A DNA stretch of 64,000 nt, from assembly GCF_025137375.1 (NCBI RefSeq), contig NZ_CP073720.1, positions 9,944,501-10,008,500 of the forward strand, written 5' to 3'. Made by a program: the position numbers and the translations under genes. Shown piece after piece: positions 43,166 through 51,272 of the stretch (position 1 is its first letter; each line of letters opens with the position of its first letter). The stretch is from Dactylosporangium fulvum (GTDB lineage: Bacteria; Actinomycetota; Actinomycetes; Mycobacteriales; Micromonosporaceae). A model generated the notes under the pieces. That model did no database searches. It saw only the letters and a list, made by a program, of their open reading frames with translations, and was not told the origin of the DNA.

Positions 43166-44464
43166 CTAAGCGAGGAAGCTCTTGAGTTCGGAAACAAGCT
43201 TTTTGATGTGGCCGGACAGCACCGGCGCGCCCATGTCCTTGAAGCGCTGCCGGAACCAGGGGTTGACGCTCTGCTGACCGCCGCTGCTGACCGAGCCGAC
43301 CGGGATGAACTTCACCCCGGAGCGGTGCATCGCCTGCATCGAGTCGAACAGCACCTGCGACTGCCACTCGTAGAAGTCGGAGATCCACACCACGACCGTG
43401 TTGCGCGGGTCGGCGACCTTCGGCTGGGCCAGCGCCATCGCGACCGTGCCGTCGGTGCCACCGCCCAGCCGGGTGCGCAGCAGCACCTCGAACGGGTCGT
43501 GCACCCACGGCGTCAGGTCGAGCGCGCGCGTGTCATAGGCGATCAGGTGGACGTCGACCTTCGGCAGGCCGGTGAAGATCGAGGCGAGGATCGTGCAGTT
43601 GACCATCGCGTTGACCATCGAGCCGGACTGGTCGACGACCACGATCATCCGGGCCGGAGTGGTGCGCTTGGCAGTCTGCTTGTAGAAGAGCCGGTCGACG
43701 TAGAGCCGCTCGTCCTCGGGGCTCCAGTTGGTCAGGTTCTTCCAGATCGTGCGCTCGATGTCGAGGTTGCGGAACACCCGCTTGGGCGGCACCGAGCGGT
43801 CGATCTCGCCGACGTTCGTCTGCTGCACCTGGGTTCGCAGCACCTCGGCGACCTCGTCGACGAACCGGCGGATCAGCGCCTTGGCGTTGGCGAGCGCGAC
43901 ACCGGAGAGGTTGTCCTTGTCGCGGAGCAGCTGCTCGATGAGCGACATGCTCGGCGTGAGCTGCCGCGCCAGCGCCGGGTCGGCGAGGACCTCGCGCAGG
44001 TGCATCCGGCGGACCAGGTCGCCCTCCAGCCCGGCCAGGACCGTGGCCATGCCGCCGGCGTTGGGCCGGCCGCGCAGCTCGCCCGGGTCCATGCCGAGTG
44101 CCCGCTCGAACCAGCCGGCGTCGGACTGCCAGTTGGCCAGCTGGGTCGCGCTGACATTGCCGCTGCCGGTGGCGAAGACGTTGACGAGCAGCTTGGAGAC
44201 AAGAGCCGCGCGGCGGACCTCGTCCCCGGGCACGGACTCCGCCTCGGGCTTCATCAGGCCGTCGAACTCGCCGGCCAGATCGGGGTGGCGCTGCACAAGC
44301 GTGTCGACGGAGACGGTCGGATCGAGCAGCGCGGGCGGCAGCCCGAGGTCGTCGACGATCGCCACGCTGGCGGACTCCAGCGACATCTGCTCGTCGGCCT
44401 CGAACAGGCGGCCCAGCATCCGCCAGTAAAGCACCTGGCGCCGGTTCTCGTCGGCGGTGTTCAT
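43166..44464 (-). CDS. VWA-domain protein of a MoxR/VWA operon
   Basis: A 432-residue protein. An N-terminal helical region of about 265 residues (MNTADENRRQVLYWRMLGRL, NVSATQLANWQSDAGWFERA) precedes a von Willebrand A domain. The metal-dependent adhesion site is complete: Asp278, Ser280 and Ser282 in VVVDQSGSM, a Thr in RLGGGTDG and an Asp in VVVWISDFYEWQ. Such proteins are recruited by MoxR ATPases to insert metals or remodel targets. The ATG at 44464 overlaps the stop of the 443-residue gene. Its place and layout match YehP of E. coli, in my judgement. Confidence 0.92.
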   Translation of the reverse strand: MNTADENRRQVLYWRMLGRLFEADEQMSLESASVAIVDDLGLPPALLDPTVSVDTLVQRHPDLAGEFDGLMKPEAESVPGDEVRRAALVSKLLVNVFATGSGNVSATQLANWQSDAGWFERALGMDPGELRGRPNAGGMATVLAGLEGDLVRRMHLREVLADPALARQLTPSMSLIEQLLRDKDNLSGVALANAKALIRRFVDEVAEVLRTQVQQTNVGEIDRSVPPKRVFRNLDIERTIWKNLTNWSPEDERLYVDRLFYKQTAKRTTPARMIVVVDQSGSMVNAMVNCTILASIFTGLPKVDVHLIAYDTRALDLTPWVHDPFEVLLRTRLGGGTDGTVAMALAQPKVADPRNTVVVWISDFYEWQSQVLFDSMQAMHRSGVKFIPVGSVSSGGQQSVNPWFRQRFKDMGAPVLSGHIKKLVSELKSFLA

Positions 44465-45792
44465 TTGCGCAGCAGCCTTCCCGCGCGCTCGCGCAGCACC
44501 TGCACCGCGTCGCCGGCGGCCTTGGCCGCCTTGGCGTCGGTCGGCCCGAGCGCCCAGTCGGTGGTGTGCACGGTGGTGGTCTTCTTCTTCACCGTGGCCT
44601 GCACGGCGATCGGCTGCACCACCCACTTGCCGGAGTCCCAGCGCAGGAGGCCGATGCAGGCGGAGGCGCCGGCGACGAGACCGGCGGTCAGCGGTCCGCA
44701 GGCGGGCAACCGCGTCGTGTCGAGCGGAATGGCGCTGTCTCCCTCCACGAACACCGGCTCGGCGATGCGGGCCGGATGCCGGTCCAGCGGCGGCACCGCG
44801 GGAGCGAGCGCACCGGGAAGCAGCACCCGCGCCGTCGCGAACGGGTCGGCCGGCTCTCCCGCCTTCGCCTGTGCGTCGTGCCAGATCAGGTCGCCGCTCG
44901 CGAGCAGCGGCAGGTCGGTCAGATCGAGGCTGCGGCGCTCGGCGAGCGCGGTCATCAGCACCGGGAAGCCCTGCAGCAGGCCCCAGATCGCCGGACCGAC
45001 GATCGTGTCGACCTTGCCCGCGGTCACGCTGGTGCGGACCAGCCGGGTGACGCCGCCCGCCTCGAGCACGCCGTGAACCTGGACCTGCACCGCTGTGCCG
45101 TGCTCATGAACGTCGGCGCCGAGCACCAGCAGCCGGCCGGAGACGGTCTCGGCGTCGGCCGCCCGCCCGGCCCGGCCGCCGTCCTGGGCCAGCAGCAGCG
45201 CGCGGCTCCACAGGTCGGCCCACCGGCGCACCGGTAGCCGCTCGAGCGTCGCGATCGGGCTGGCGGCGCGCAACTCGGCGGCGAGCCCGTCGAGCAGCAC
45301 CGCCAACCGGCGCAGCTCCGGGTCGGCCAGTGTCGCCTCGATCACCTGGCTCGACGCCGTGACGAGATCGTGGTCGACACCGCGCCAGCCGGTGATGGCC
45401 AGCTCCCGCAGCCAGGAGCGGCTGCCGACGAGCAGGTTGGCGGCGCCGGCGGCCGGGCCGGGCTGCCCCTGCCACGGCGCGCGGGTGCGGCTGAGGGCGC
45501 TGTCGACCCGGGTGAGCAGCGCATCGTGCACGGCGCCGAACACCGCGACGCGCGCGGCGGCCAGGGCCAGCAGGTGCTCGTCGGCGATGGAGCCGGCCGC
45601 GATCTTGTCGACGGCCTCGGCGATCCGGTCGCGCAGCGGGCTGCCGGCGAACGCGCCGGCCAGCGCGGCCAGTGCCGCGGCGCGGTCCTCGTCGACGCGG
45701 ACGAAACCGTGGACGAGGCCGTCGTCGACCGCGGCCACGACATCGAGTGCCTCGGTGAGTCCCGGGTCGGTGCCGTCAAGGAGGGCGAGCAT
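44461..45792 (-). CDS. Uncharacterised 443-residue protein of the MoxR/VWA operon
   Basis: No known domain that I can name. It is mainly helical in the first 250 residues (ALAALAGAFAGSPLRDRIAE, WLRELAITGWRGVDHDLVTA, LRRLAVLLDGLAAELRAASP). A strand-rich middle follows (LLVLGADVHEHGTAVQVQVH) and then a C-terminal part with GLLRWDSGKWVVQPIAVQAT. Its ATG overlaps the stop of the SWIM-like gene by one base (TGATG). In systems with a single fused partner (YehQ-like), this would be the part after the zinc finger, so the two genes may act as one split protein. Confidence 0.82.
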   Translation of the reverse strand: MLALLDGTDPGLTEALDVVAAVDDGLVHGFVRVDEDRAAALAALAGAFAGSPLRDRIAEAVDKIAAGSIADEHLLALAAARVAVFGAVHDALLTRVDSALSRTRAPWQGQPGPAAGAANLLVGSRSWLRELAITGWRGVDHDLVTASSQVIEATLADPELRRLAVLLDGLAAELRAASPIATLERLPVRRWADLWSRALLLAQDGGRAGRAADAETVSGRLLVLGADVHEHGTAVQVQVHGVLEAGGVTRLVRTSVTAGKVDTIVGPAIWGLLQGFPVLMTALAERRSLDLTDLPLLASGDLIWHDAQAKAGEPADPFATARVLLPGALAPAVPPLDRHPARIAEPVFVEGDSAIPLDTTRLPACGPLTAGLVAGASACIGLLRWDSGKWVVQPIAVQATVKKKTTTVHTTDWALGPTDAKAAKAAGDAVQVLRERAGRLLRK

Positions 45793-46298
45793 CAGCGGGC
45801 TCCTGTCGCCGGGAACCAGTGCAGCTCGGGAACCGGGTCGGTGGAGGTGGGCAGCTCCAGATAGGCCAGATGGCGCAGGAAGCTGCTGAACACCGTCGCG
45901 GCCGGTGCCGGCTCGTGGTGCCCGTGCAGGCCGTGCACGAGGCTCTTGCCCTCCTCGACCTCGATGCGCAGATAACGCGTGACGCGCTCCGCACCGTATT
46001 GCAGCACCGCCTCGTCGAGCAGCGCCTGGAGGTGCTTGCACGGCCACGACCCGCGCAGGCCGCCGCAGGGCCGGTTGTTGTTGGTGCTGCAACTCAGGCC
46101 GTGCGACCCGGCGCCGATCGAGGAGACATAAACCCGCTCGATGTCCGAACCGCTCGACACGACGCCCTGCAGGCGCCCGTCGGCCAGCTCCACGAACGGG
46201 ACCTTCGCGAGCTTCCGGGGTTGTACCGGCGCGATGAACGGCGCTGTGGAGCGCCGCTCGATATCCAAGTCCAGATCCACGCGGTAGTTGTACAACAC
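45792..46298 (-). CDS. SWIM-like zinc-finger protein of the MoxR/VWA operon
   Basis: A 168-residue protein with a probable zinc site: Cys70, Cys78, Cys87 and His89 in GLSCSTNNNRPCGGLRGSWP and CKHLQALL. The CKH end fits the SWIM pattern C-x-H, but the first pair is spaced by seven residues in place of the usual C-x-C. The flanking strands (LQGVVSSGSDIERVYVSSI before, YLRIEVEEGKSLV after) also fit a SWIM fold. SWIM domains bind DNA or proteins. It is the first of five tightly packed genes ending with DUF5682, and lies 18 bases after the phosphotransferase-like gene. Confidence 0.83.
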   Translation of the reverse strand: MLYNYRVDLDLDIERRSTAPFIAPVQPRKLAKVPFVELADGRLQGVVSSGSDIERVYVSSIGAGSHGLSCSTNNNRPCGGLRGSWPCKHLQALLDEAVLQYGAERVTRYLRIEVEEGKSLVHGLHGHHEPAPAATVFSSFLRHLAYLELPTSTDPVPELHWFPATGAR

Positions 46299-46316
46299 CG
46301 GTACGACAAAACCGGG

Positions 46317-47492
46317 CTACGCCTGAGCGACGGCCGTCCGCAAGCAGGTCGGGACGTCTTCCGCATGGTACGGCCATTCGGATGGCTCGATGTGATGGAT
46401 GAAGTTGGCGTAGATGGTCGCGCCGAGCAGCGGCCGCACCGGGCGCAGCAGCTCGGCCGCCCGGACCGGGTCGGAGCCCAGCGCCACCCGCCGCCACAGC
46501 GCCGCCCAGCGCGCCACGATCGGCGCCGCCTCCTCGTCCGGCAGCCCGTCGCACATCGTCAGCAGGTCGAACGCCGGATGCCCGAGGAACGCGTCACCCC
46601 AGTCCAGCACTGCCGGCGCTACCGACGCGCCCGAACGCACGTTGCCCGGGTGGAAGTCGCCGTGCACAAGCGTGTCCGGCACGCCGCAGTCCGCGACCGC
46701 CGCCAGCCGCTCGCGGAGTCCGGCGAGCAGCTCAGCGAGGCCGAAGATCTCCGACAACCACGGCTCCGCGGCGATCATGATCTGGTCGTACAGCAGCCCG
46801 GCCCGGCGGTCGGTGACCCCGCGCCCGGCCAGGAGCGGCAGGTCGTCGAGCGCCCGCCGCTGCAGCCCGTGCAGCAGGTCGATCATCGACAGCCGCTCCG
46901 CGGCCGGCGCACCGAACCGGTCCTCACCCGCGAGGTTGCCCAGCAACTGCCGCCCGGTGCCGTCGGCCGCGAGCAGCCGGGGTGCGGCGCCGGGTGCCAC
47001 CGCGCCGAGCCACGCCAGGACCTCGCTCTCGGCCTTCAAAAAGCCCGGCAGATGCTTGAGCCACAGTGGCCCGGCAGCGCGGTCCACCTGCCACAACGCC
47101 GACAGGTTCCAAGTTTTGCGCTGGATGATGCGCGAAGGCGTACCGAGGCCGAGATCGCGCATGGCGCCGGTGGCCCAGCGGATGCTCTCCGCGGGCCCGC
47201 CGACCTCGGCGTAGGGTGCGCGGTGCGGATGTGGCGCGAGGTTCACCTGCGCCGGCTCGAGCCGCGGCACCGGCCCGTCGACCTGGGCCAGGTAGGTGAC
47301 GGCCCCGCCGTGCGGATACGGCCGGTCGGCGTGCAGCAGACGGAGGACCGTGACCTCGGCCCCGAGGCGCTCCCGCGCCCCGGCGACGACGTCGGCGACC
47401 TCCGGCCACCACGGCGCTTCGACCGTGAACGCCGGCAAGGCCCCGAGTAACTCCCCTGCCCCGTTCACCAGGTCAAGCGTCACTGTCCGCAC
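46317..47492 (-). CDS. Aminoglycoside phosphotransferase-like protein
   Basis: A 391-residue kinase-fold protein. The catalytic loop is LVHGDFHPGNV and the metal-binding segment is VLDWGDAFLGHPAFDLL, both intact. The N-terminal 120 residues (YPHGGAVTYLAQVDGPVPRL and so on) are an extension that looks like a NUDIX-associated or substrate domain, preceding the kinase lobe at RKTWNLSALWQVDRAAGPLW. Family members phosphorylate small molecules, and most are not resistance enzymes. It lies 15 bases from the small ORF after htpG and 18 bases before the SWIM-like gene, so it may belong to the same transcript. Confidence 0.88.
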   Translation of the reverse strand: MRTVTLDLVNGAGELLGALPAFTVEAPWWPEVADVVAGARERLGAEVTVLRLLHADRPYPHGGAVTYLAQVDGPVPRLEPAQVNLAPHPHRAPYAEVGGPAESIRWATGAMRDLGLGTPSRIIQRKTWNLSALWQVDRAAGPLWLKHLPGFLKAESEVLAWLGAVAPGAAPRLLAADGTGRQLLGNLAGEDRFGAPAAERLSMIDLLHGLQRRALDDLPLLAGRGVTDRRAGLLYDQIMIAAEPWLSEIFGLAELLAGLRERLAAVADCGVPDTLVHGDFHPGNVRSGASVAPAVLDWGDAFLGHPAFDLLTMCDGLPDEEAAPIVARWAALWRRVALGSDPVRAAELLRPVRPLLGATIYANFIHHIEPSEWPYHAEDVPTCLRTAVAQA

Positions 47493-47507
47493 AAGCGCAC
47501 AGAATAC

Positions 47508-47663
47508 TTAGGCGACGCTCGCGTGAGCGGCTATTAGCCGCCAGCCGCGGGACGGATCGTGGAGCCAGGCGAACGGCTCACCCGCGAAGGCGCCCTCCAG
47601 CGTCGCCAGCTGGGCCGCCTGCGGGCGGCGCTCGGCCGCCCGCAGGCTCTCGACGTCGGTCAC
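47508..47663 (-). CDS. 51-residue ORF coupled to htpG
   Basis: A small ORF whose GTG overlaps the htpG stop (GTGA). It reads VTDVESLRAAERRPQAAQLA, then TLEGAFAGEPFAWLHDPSRG and WRLIAAHASVA, ending in TAA. Codon use is like the neighbours (G/C at third positions) up to the last ten codons. It could be a real small protein translated together with HtpG, or the left-over C-terminus of a longer gene. I do not recognise a family. Confidence 0.5.
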   Translation of the reverse strand: MTDVESLRAAERRPQAAQLATLEGAFAGEPFAWLHDPSRGWRLIAAHASVA

Positions 47664-49516
47664 AGCGTGCGGGCCAGACGCTCCGCCAGCAGGCGGGTGA
47701 AGCGGGACGGGTCGGCCAGCTCGCCGCCCTCGGCCAGCAGGGCCATGCCGTAGAGCAGCTCGGCGGTCTCGCCCAGCGCGGGGTCCTCGGCGTTTGCGGA
47801 GTGGGCCGAGCGCAGGCCGGAGACCAGGGCGTGCTCCGGGTTGAGCTCCAGGATCCGCTTGGTGTGCGGCATCTCCTGGCCCATGGCGCGGTACATCTTC
47901 TCCAGCGTCGGCGTGAGGTCGTGCTCGTCGCCGACGATGCAGGCGGGCGACGTCGTCAGCCGGGACGACAGGCGGACCTCCTTGACGTCCTCCTGCAGCT
48001 GCTCACCCAGCCAGGTCAGCAGCGGCGCGAAGTCGGCGGCCTGCTCTTCGGGGATCTCCGAGGAGCCGAGGTCGACCTTGCCCTTGGCGACCGACTGCAG
48101 CGGCTTGCCGTCGAACTCGGTCACCCGCTCGACCCAGATCTCGTCGACCGGATCGGTGAGGATCAGCACCTCGTAACCCTTGGCGAGGAACGCCTCCAGG
48201 TGCGGCGAATGCTCGACCATCGCGCGCGACTCGCCGGTCATGTAATAGATGTCCTTCTGGCCGTCCTTCATCCGCTCGACGTATTCGCGCAGCGACGTCG
48301 AATCGGCGGCGGTCGACGGGACGAGCATCAGGTCGAGCAGCAGATCCTGGTTCTCGGTGTCGTCGAGGAGACCCTCTTTCAACGCACGCCCGAACTCGGC
48401 CCAGAACGTCCCGTACCGCTCCGGATCATTGGTTTTGATGTCCTTGAGGGTGGTCAGGACCTTCTTCACCAGCCGGCGGCGGACCACCTGGATCTGCCGG
48501 TCCTGCTGGAGGATCTCGCGGGAGATGTTGAGCGAGAGGTCGTGTGCGTCCACGACGCCCTTGATGAAGCGGAGGTACTGCGGAATCAGCGCTTCGCAGT
48601 CGTCCATGATGAACACGCGCTTGACGTAGAGCTGCACACCGCGCTTGCCGTCGCGGCTGAACAGATCGAACGGCGCGCGGGACGGGACGAAGAGCAACGC
48701 CTCGTATTCGAAGGTGCCCTCGGCCTTCATGTGGATCGTCTCGAGCGGATCGGTCCAGTCGTGGCTGACGTGCTTGTAGAACTCGTGGTACTCCTCGTCG
48801 CTGACCTCGCTGCGGGGCCGCGCCCAGAGCGCCTTCATGGAATTGAGCGGCGCGTCAGAACCTTCAGTGCCGGTCATCCGGATCGGCCAGGCGATGAAGT
48901 CGGAGTAGCGCTTGACGATCTCGCGGATCTTCCATTCGGCCGTGTAGTCGAACAGCTGATCCTCGCTGTCCTCCGGCTTGAGATGCAGCGTGACCGACGT
49001 GCCCTGCGGCGCGTCGTCGAGCGACTCGATCTCGTAGGTGCCCTCGCCGGACGACTCCCAGAACGTTCCCTGGCTCTCGCCGGCCCGCCGGGTCACCAGC
49101 GTCACCTTGTCGGCGACCATGAACGTCGAGTAGAAACCGACGCCGAACTGCCCGATGAGCTCCTGCGAGGCCCCGGCGTCCTGCGTCTCCCGCAACTTGC
49201 GCAGCAGCTCGGCGGTGCCCGACTTGGCGATGGTGCCGATGAGCGAGACGACGTCGTCGTGGGACATGCCGATGCCGTTGTCGCGCACGGTCAGCGTGCG
49301 CCGGTCCTTGTCGACCTCGAGCTCGATGTGCAGATCGTCGGTGTCGACCTGCAGCTCCTTGTTGATCAGGGATTCGAGCCGCAGCTTGTCCAGGGCGTCG
49401 GAAGCGTTCGAGATCAGCTCGCGCAGGAAGATGTCCTTGTTCGAGTAGATCGAATGCACCATCAACTGCAGGAGCTGCCGTGTCTCGGCCTGGAACTCCA
49501 GCGTTTCCCTGCTCAC
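47660..49516 (-). CDS. htpG: Molecular chaperone HtpG (Hsp90)
   Basis: ATP-dependent Hsp90 chaperone in the cytosol, 618 residues, near normal length. The GHKL ATPase domain shows FLRELISNASDALDKLRLES (the catalytic Glu and Asn), LTVRDNGIGMSHDDVVSLIG, IAKSGTAELL and IGQFGVGFYSTFMVADKV. The middle domain has the catalytic Arg in LSLNISREILQQ. The C-terminal dimerisation region ends with MPHTKRILELNPEHALV. The GTG at 49516 is used (VSRETLEFQAETRQ) with AAAGGAG 8 bases upstream. It begins an eight-gene minus-strand run that includes the MoxR/VWA set. Confidence 0.95.
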   Translation of the reverse strand: MSRETLEFQAETRQLLQLMVHSIYSNKDIFLRELISNASDALDKLRLESLINKELQVDTDDLHIELEVDKDRRTLTVRDNGIGMSHDDVVSLIGTIAKSGTAELLRKLRETQDAGASQELIGQFGVGFYSTFMVADKVTLVTRRAGESQGTFWESSGEGTYEIESLDDAPQGTSVTLHLKPEDSEDQLFDYTAEWKIREIVKRYSDFIAWPIRMTGTEGSDAPLNSMKALWARPRSEVSDEEYHEFYKHVSHDWTDPLETIHMKAEGTFEYEALLFVPSRAPFDLFSRDGKRGVQLYVKRVFIMDDCEALIPQYLRFIKGVVDAHDLSLNISREILQQDRQIQVVRRRLVKKVLTTLKDIKTNDPERYGTFWAEFGRALKEGLLDDTENQDLLLDLMLVPSTAADSTSLREYVERMKDGQKDIYYMTGESRAMVEHSPHLEAFLAKGYEVLILTDPVDEIWVERVTEFDGKPLQSVAKGKVDLGSSEIPEEQAADFAPLLTWLGEQLQEDVKEVRLSSRLTTSPACIVGDEHDLTPTLEKMYRAMGQEMPHTKRILELNPEHALVSGLRSAHSANAEDPALGETAELLYGMALLAEGGELADPSRFTRLLAERLARTL

Positions 49517-49601
49517 TGAGACTCCTTTCACGATCCGTACCTGCCGTCGAGAAGAATATCCGCCCGGGTGTCGAATCGGATCGGGAGCGTTCGTGTAAGG
49601 G

Positions 49602-49754
49602 GTGAAGGACAAGGACGTGGGACTGGGCCGGGACGGCGAGGCCGCCGACGCGTGCCGGCGCGCGATCGAGCTGAGCGGCAACGCGGCGGAGCAGCGGTTC
49701 CTGGCGGGCCGGACGCGGCCGGGCCCGCCAGGACGAACGCCAGGAGATCAGTGA
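49602..49754 (+). pseudogene. C-terminal scrap of an ECF sigma factor
   Basis: A 50-codon open stretch reads LGRDGEAADACRRAIELSGN followed by AAEQRFLAGR. This resembles the TPR-like tail of the large ECF sigma factors with a DUF6596-type C-terminus (usual form RRAIALTGNAAERAFL). The rest of the gene is missing, so it is a fragment between htpG and the convergent phosphoesterase, overlapping the latter's last bases. The identification rests on a short motif. Confidence 0.5.
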
Positions 49755-51142
49755 CAGGTGCCGGAGCCGCTGTCGCTGTAGGTCTTGCCGGCGACCGGCA
49801 CGAACTGCCAGTCGTAGCTGCCGGCGTGCAGGGTGAACTTCAGGACACCGAAGGTGTCGCTGTTGCGGGCCTGGCTGTTGGCCTGGATGGTGCCGAAGCT
49901 GTAGTGGTCGGCACCGCCCATGCCGGCGACGAAGCTGCGCAGCCCGCGGCTGTTGTCGAGCGCGCCCGCCGGGTTCATCGGGGCGAACCGCTCGTACTGG
50001 TGGTTGTGGCCCCAGACGACAACCTCGGCGTTGTTGTCGTACAGCGCCTGGTAGAGCGGCCGGGTGGAGGTCGACGGCGCGTGGTTCGCCCCCGAGGTGA
50101 ACAGCGGGTGATGCCAGTACGCCAGCGTGCACGGCCGGGTGTTGGCGGCCAGGTCGTTGCGCAGCCACTGCTCCTGCGCCGAGCCCGCGGACATGCTGAT
50201 GTTCGAGTTCAGCGAGACGATGTGCCAGTTGCCGAGGTCGTACGAGTAGTAGCCGAGTCCCGACGGGCCGGCCTGCGCGCCGAAGTAGTTGTAGTAGCCG
50301 CTCGCACCGGAGGTGTTGTAGTCGTGGTTGCCCGGCGACGGGCGGGTCCGCGACTTGAACTGGCCCCACGTCGGCGCGTAGTAGCTGGTGAACTCCGCGG
50401 CGGTGCCGTTGGTGTAGACGTTGTCGCCGGTGGTGAACACGGTGCCGGAGATGCCGTTGACGAGCGCTGCCGTCGCCGAGTCACCCGATCCGGAGGTGGC
50501 GATGTCACCCGCACCGACCAGCACCGGATCCCCGGAGGGCGGCGGGGTCGTGGGCGGCGGGGTCGTCGTGCCGGTGGTGATCACCAGTTGGGGCGCGTCG
50601 GCGCCGGTCTCACGCGTGTCGTAGTAGGCGCCGTCGCCGTTGCTCGAGGTCGCGCCGAAGCTGTACGTGCCGTCGCCGGTCACGACGGCCGAGACGTCGA
50701 CCTCGTACCAGCTGTCCCTCGTCACCGCGCCGATCGAGCCGAGGCTGGTGCCGTCGAGCGCCGGCTGGTTGTTCCAGGTGGTGCCGGTCTCGGACCAGGT
50801 GGTGTTGGACATCGACCGGAACGTGCCGCCGGCCGGGCTGCCGTCGTTGCCGCTGATCGTGCGCAGGCGCAGCTTCGCGCTCGTGATCGTGCCGCTGACG
50901 CCGGAGACCGTGAACCGCAGGAACATCCGGCGGACCGGCGAGTTGTCGACCACGATCTGGGTGGCCGTGCCGTAGTTGGTGGAGGCCGTGTCGCTCTGCA
51001 CGTACGTGTCGGCGACGGGGGTGAAGGTCGAGGTGGCCGCCGACGCCGGTGTCGCGGCGGTGAGCAGGACCGTTGCGGTGGCGACCGTCAGTGTCGTGGC
51101 GACACCCACGACGATCGTCGGTCTGTGCTTGCGGAAGCGCAT
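49748..51142 (-). CDS. Secreted metallophosphoesterase with an N-terminal carbohydrate-binding-like domain
   Basis: An exported phosphatase-like enzyme of 464 residues. The signal peptide ends near ATPASA. A DNRLRE/CBM96-type beta domain (about 37-185) includes ADTYVQSDTASTNYGTATQI, FLRFTVSGVSGTITSAKLRL and DVSAVVTGDGTYSFGATSSN. After a Thr/Pro linker (TTTPPPTTPPPSG) comes the calcineurin-like domain: VGAGDIA, TTGDNVYTNG, SPGNHDYNTS, AYWHHPLFTSG and VWGHNHQYERFAP. All five metal-binding blocks are present. The ATG at 51142 fits the signal peptide. It is a single gene on this strand. Confidence 0.92.
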   Translation of the reverse strand: MRFRKHRPTIVVGVATTLTVATATVLLTAATPASAATSTFTPVADTYVQSDTASTNYGTATQIVVDNSPVRRMFLRFTVSGVSGTITSAKLRLRTISGNDGSPAGGTFRSMSNTTWSETGTTWNNQPALDGTSLGSIGAVTRDSWYEVDVSAVVTGDGTYSFGATSSNGDGAYYDTRETGADAPQLVITTGTTTPPPTTPPPSGDPVLVGAGDIATSGSGDSATAALVNGISGTVFTTGDNVYTNGTAAEFTSYYAPTWGQFKSRTRPSPGNHDYNTSGASGYYNYFGAQAGPSGLGYYSYDLGNWHIVSLNSNISMSAGSAQEQWLRNDLAANTRPCTLAYWHHPLFTSGANHAPSTSTRPLYQALYDNNAEVVVWGHNHQYERFAPMNPAGALDNSRGLRSFVAGMGGADHYSFGTIQANSQARNSDTFGVLKFTLHAGSYDWQFVPVAGKTYSDSGSGTCH

Positions 51143-51272
51143 GGCCGGAAATCTAGGTTTACGAATGGACGGCCACCGGTCGCGTAAGTGAACGTTGGAC
51201 ATCGATACCTCGTGTTCATGTCCCGGACGCCTGCCGGGCAGCTTCGGCGCCGATCGTGGGCCGGTGCTGACC

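Noticed and set aside
46317-47492. Antibiotic resistance enzyme reading of the phosphotransferase-like gene
   Set aside because: The kinase motifs are those of a very broad family, and the N-terminal extension and operon context give no support for aminoglycoside resistance.
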